Shown piece after piece: positions 62,346 to 64,000 of a stretch of DNA of 64,000 bases. The notes under the pieces were generated by a model, which made no database searches, was not told the origin of the DNA, and saw only the letters and a list, made by a program, of their open reading frames with translations. Made by a program: the position numbers and the translations under genes. The first letter of the stretch is position 1. The number at the start of each line of letters is the position of its first letter. Origin of the DNA: Diphasiastrum complanatum (taxonomy: Eukaryota; Streptophyta; Lycopodiopsida; Lycopodiales; Lycopodiaceae); NCBI GenBank assembly GCA_029204225.1, contig CM055096.1:43368901-43432900 (forward strand), given 5' to 3'.

Positions 62346-63200
62346 CCTAGTACTATGAGAGGTGTTCTTTCTTAGAGGAGGCATGTGTCGATTTGACCAC
62401 AGTAGGGGACTTGTGCAGGTTTAAGGATGATGTAGAGGTGCCCACCTTGCATAGAGACCATAGCATTGATGATAGACACCATGACCAACAAGGTCACGAG
62501 TCACACGACAACAACCACACACTAGGATATTGCAGCCTTTTGTTGAAATGGTCCAATGCAAAGGCTAGAAGATTTGCTCTCCAAAGTAGTGGCAAACCAA
62601 GGGGTACTCAAGTTTCTGTGGAAGAGAATCTCACTTTCACTCAACAAGCAAAATTATGGAAAAAATGGACAAAGGTCAAGCAATAAAGGGCTCAAGGAAA
62701 ATGGAGGATTGAAGGAAATTGGGCGAACATTGAAAAGAGGCAAAGCTTTTTGAAAAGAAATCCAAGATGTCAATTTAAAGAAGATCAAGAATATTTATTA
62801 CGTGTCGTCCGTACCTACAGAGACCACATTTTATGTTGGGGGCTTAGCATATTGAGATTTTGTCATCTTCTACATACATGGGAGTCCTATTTTTGGTCCC
62901 ATTTTGTGTATGAAGCTTGCTGCTTCAATCAGATTAGGGAAAGTGTAGGCATGCTTGGTTTAGATGGAAAGATTCTATTTTAGACAGCACATTTGAGACA
63001 ACTAGCTGGTGAAAGAATGAATCTCCTCCATCCATTGACAATCCCTTAAGCTGGTTACTTGCCATCGCGATCTTGGGGCACGTGGCATCCATGCATGGGT
63101 TACATGGGCAGCTAATCCATGCAGGTTGGCCAAAATATGCCTAGACTTGCGAGATAGGCATAATGGCTTAGATGAACTGTGACTCCCATGCTCCGTCGTG
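62346..63200. other. No gene recognised
   Basis: Short + strand frames (62,393-62,686 and 62,750-62,983) have no recognisable domain. They may be decayed LINE 3' or gypsy sequence. Confidence 0.4.
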
Positions 63201-63239
63201 CCTAAGAGGCCCTTTTGGTTCACTTCAGCCTCTTGTCAA

Positions 63240-63559
63240 CTAACCCTAGTCACTTCAGCCTCTCGCTAACTAACCCTCGTCACTGGTTGTTGACCCCCAC
63301 AGATGGACTTGGTCAGTTGCATGTTGGATCTACAAGCCTCACCACATGATTAGTGACGTGCATACTCACTGGGTCACCTACAGTGACACCCCCAAGGACC
63401 TATGATATTGTGGGGTGCCTAGACTAGGGTGTGAATCGTGCCCGCAGTTGGCGGTCACCTACTTACATGTTGTATGTTGTGTCTCACCACTGGTGATCAC
63501 CTGACCCACTGGGTTCTAGTCCTTTCAAGGTATGTTAGGGCGGCAACTGAGGCCTAACA
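63240..63559 (-). repeat. Probable gypsy 3' LTR
   Basis: The right edge at 63,559 reads GAGGCCTAACA on the + strand (TGTTAGGCCTC on the minus strand) and is followed by purine-rich AAGGGTGTGAGAA (minus sense), a plausible polypurine tract. The left edge was not found, so the start coordinate is nominal. The coding region to the right is gypsy integrase, as expected. Confidence 0.55.
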
Positions 63560-63639
63560 TTCTCACACCCTTCAGGAAAGTCATCGATCCTCGATGACAA
63601 ACTTCGAGTACACTTGACGTTCCATGTAATGACTCTCTC

Positions 63640-64000
63640 AAGCAACATCAGATAGGTGAAGTCCTTTCCATGCAATTGGATACTCTTGGAGAATACAATT
63701 TTTCAACTATCTCTCCCTCCTATCTAAAATATGTGTTGGCCCATGCATGATTTATGGCCTCTTTTTCCTGTAGCAACACCAAGGTTTCTACGAGGTTGTG
63801 ACTTTGATGTAAGCACTTTGTTTAGTGGCTTACATGAAAAAGTGGATGTACTTTACATCCTTGAGGTATTTCTAACTTACAGGCCACCTCACCAATTTTC
63901 TTAATGACCTTCCATGGTTCACAATACCTTGGTGATAGTTTCTTGCACTTACAAGTGCACAGTACCTTTGACTTGGAGGGCACTCACAGAACATTGAATC
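63640..64000 (-). pseudogene. Gypsy integrase C-terminal fragment at window end
   Basis: On the minus strand: KKLSPRYCEPWKVIKKIGEV, CKLEIPQGCKVHPLFHVSHL and TKCLHQSHNLVETLVLLQEK. This is the GPY/F-type integrase C-terminus and the FHVS block of gypsy pol. It runs off the window end, so the rest of the element lies beyond 64,000. Confidence 0.82.

Noticed and set aside
62393-62983. Two + strand ORFs of 97 and 77 residues
   Set aside because: No domain, no splice context with the PSD gene, and no match to any element recognised here.

Overview
This is a stretch of a large plant nuclear genome. The evidence is one recognisable spliced plant gene with introns of 5 to 14 kb, plus Ty1/copia and Ty3/gypsy (chromovirus) retrotransposons, LINEs and hAT DNA transposons nested in one another. 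I cannot name the species. Very long introns, abundant (GA)n tracts and LINEs whose ORF1 resembles L1 ORF1p would fit a fern or another seed-free or large-genome plant, but that is inference.

The host gene is on the + strand. Six exons (30,636-30,728; 30,895-30,945; 41,122-41,205; 41,538-41,629; 55,291-55,446; 60,520-60,604) join in a single frame across GT/AG sites. They encode the end of a C2 domain, two canonical EF-hand loops and the zinc-ribbon-like start of the enzyme part of a PSD2/PSD3-type phosphatidylserine decarboxylase. The first and last exons, including the catalytic LGST site, are outside the window. Nearly everything else is intronic mobile DNA.

Layout. 1-18.4 kb: a minus-strand train of LINEs (B, A, C, G, F). 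Several are 5'-truncated copies joined directly to the (CT)n tail of the LINE before them. Copia-1 (2,775-8,029) is inserted in LINE A and copia-3 (10,134-12,510) in LINE C, each with a perfect 5-bp target duplication. 18,830-30,312: a hAT transposon with a perfect 8-bp target duplication and a six-exon transposase gene, interrupted by a very young chromovirus (21,085-27,382; LTRs differ at 1 of 358 positions). 30.6-41.1 kb: two host exons, then an intron with a gypsy element split by an inversion (33,184-38,645), a decayed hAT transposase and a 561-bp hAT deletion derivative (39,247-39,807). 41.6-55.3 kb: an intron with a gypsy remnant, copia-2 (43,670-49,375), a copia gag remnant and a solo LTR that has been tandemly duplicated. 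55.4-60.5 kb: an intron with an ORF1-only LINE and a second copy of the unusual gypsy lineage. 60.6-64 kb: a diverged tandem duplication, a LINE fragment again preceded by (TC)n, and the 3' end of another gypsy element.

No element here looks autonomous: every one carries a stop, frameshift, deletion, inversion or insertion. The observations most worth following are the repeated attachment of LINEs to (CT)n tracts, the hAT element with palindromic subterminal arrays and its matching deletion derivative, the gypsy lineage with AG...CT LTR ends and no recognisable RT, and the recurring internal inversions in LTR elements.
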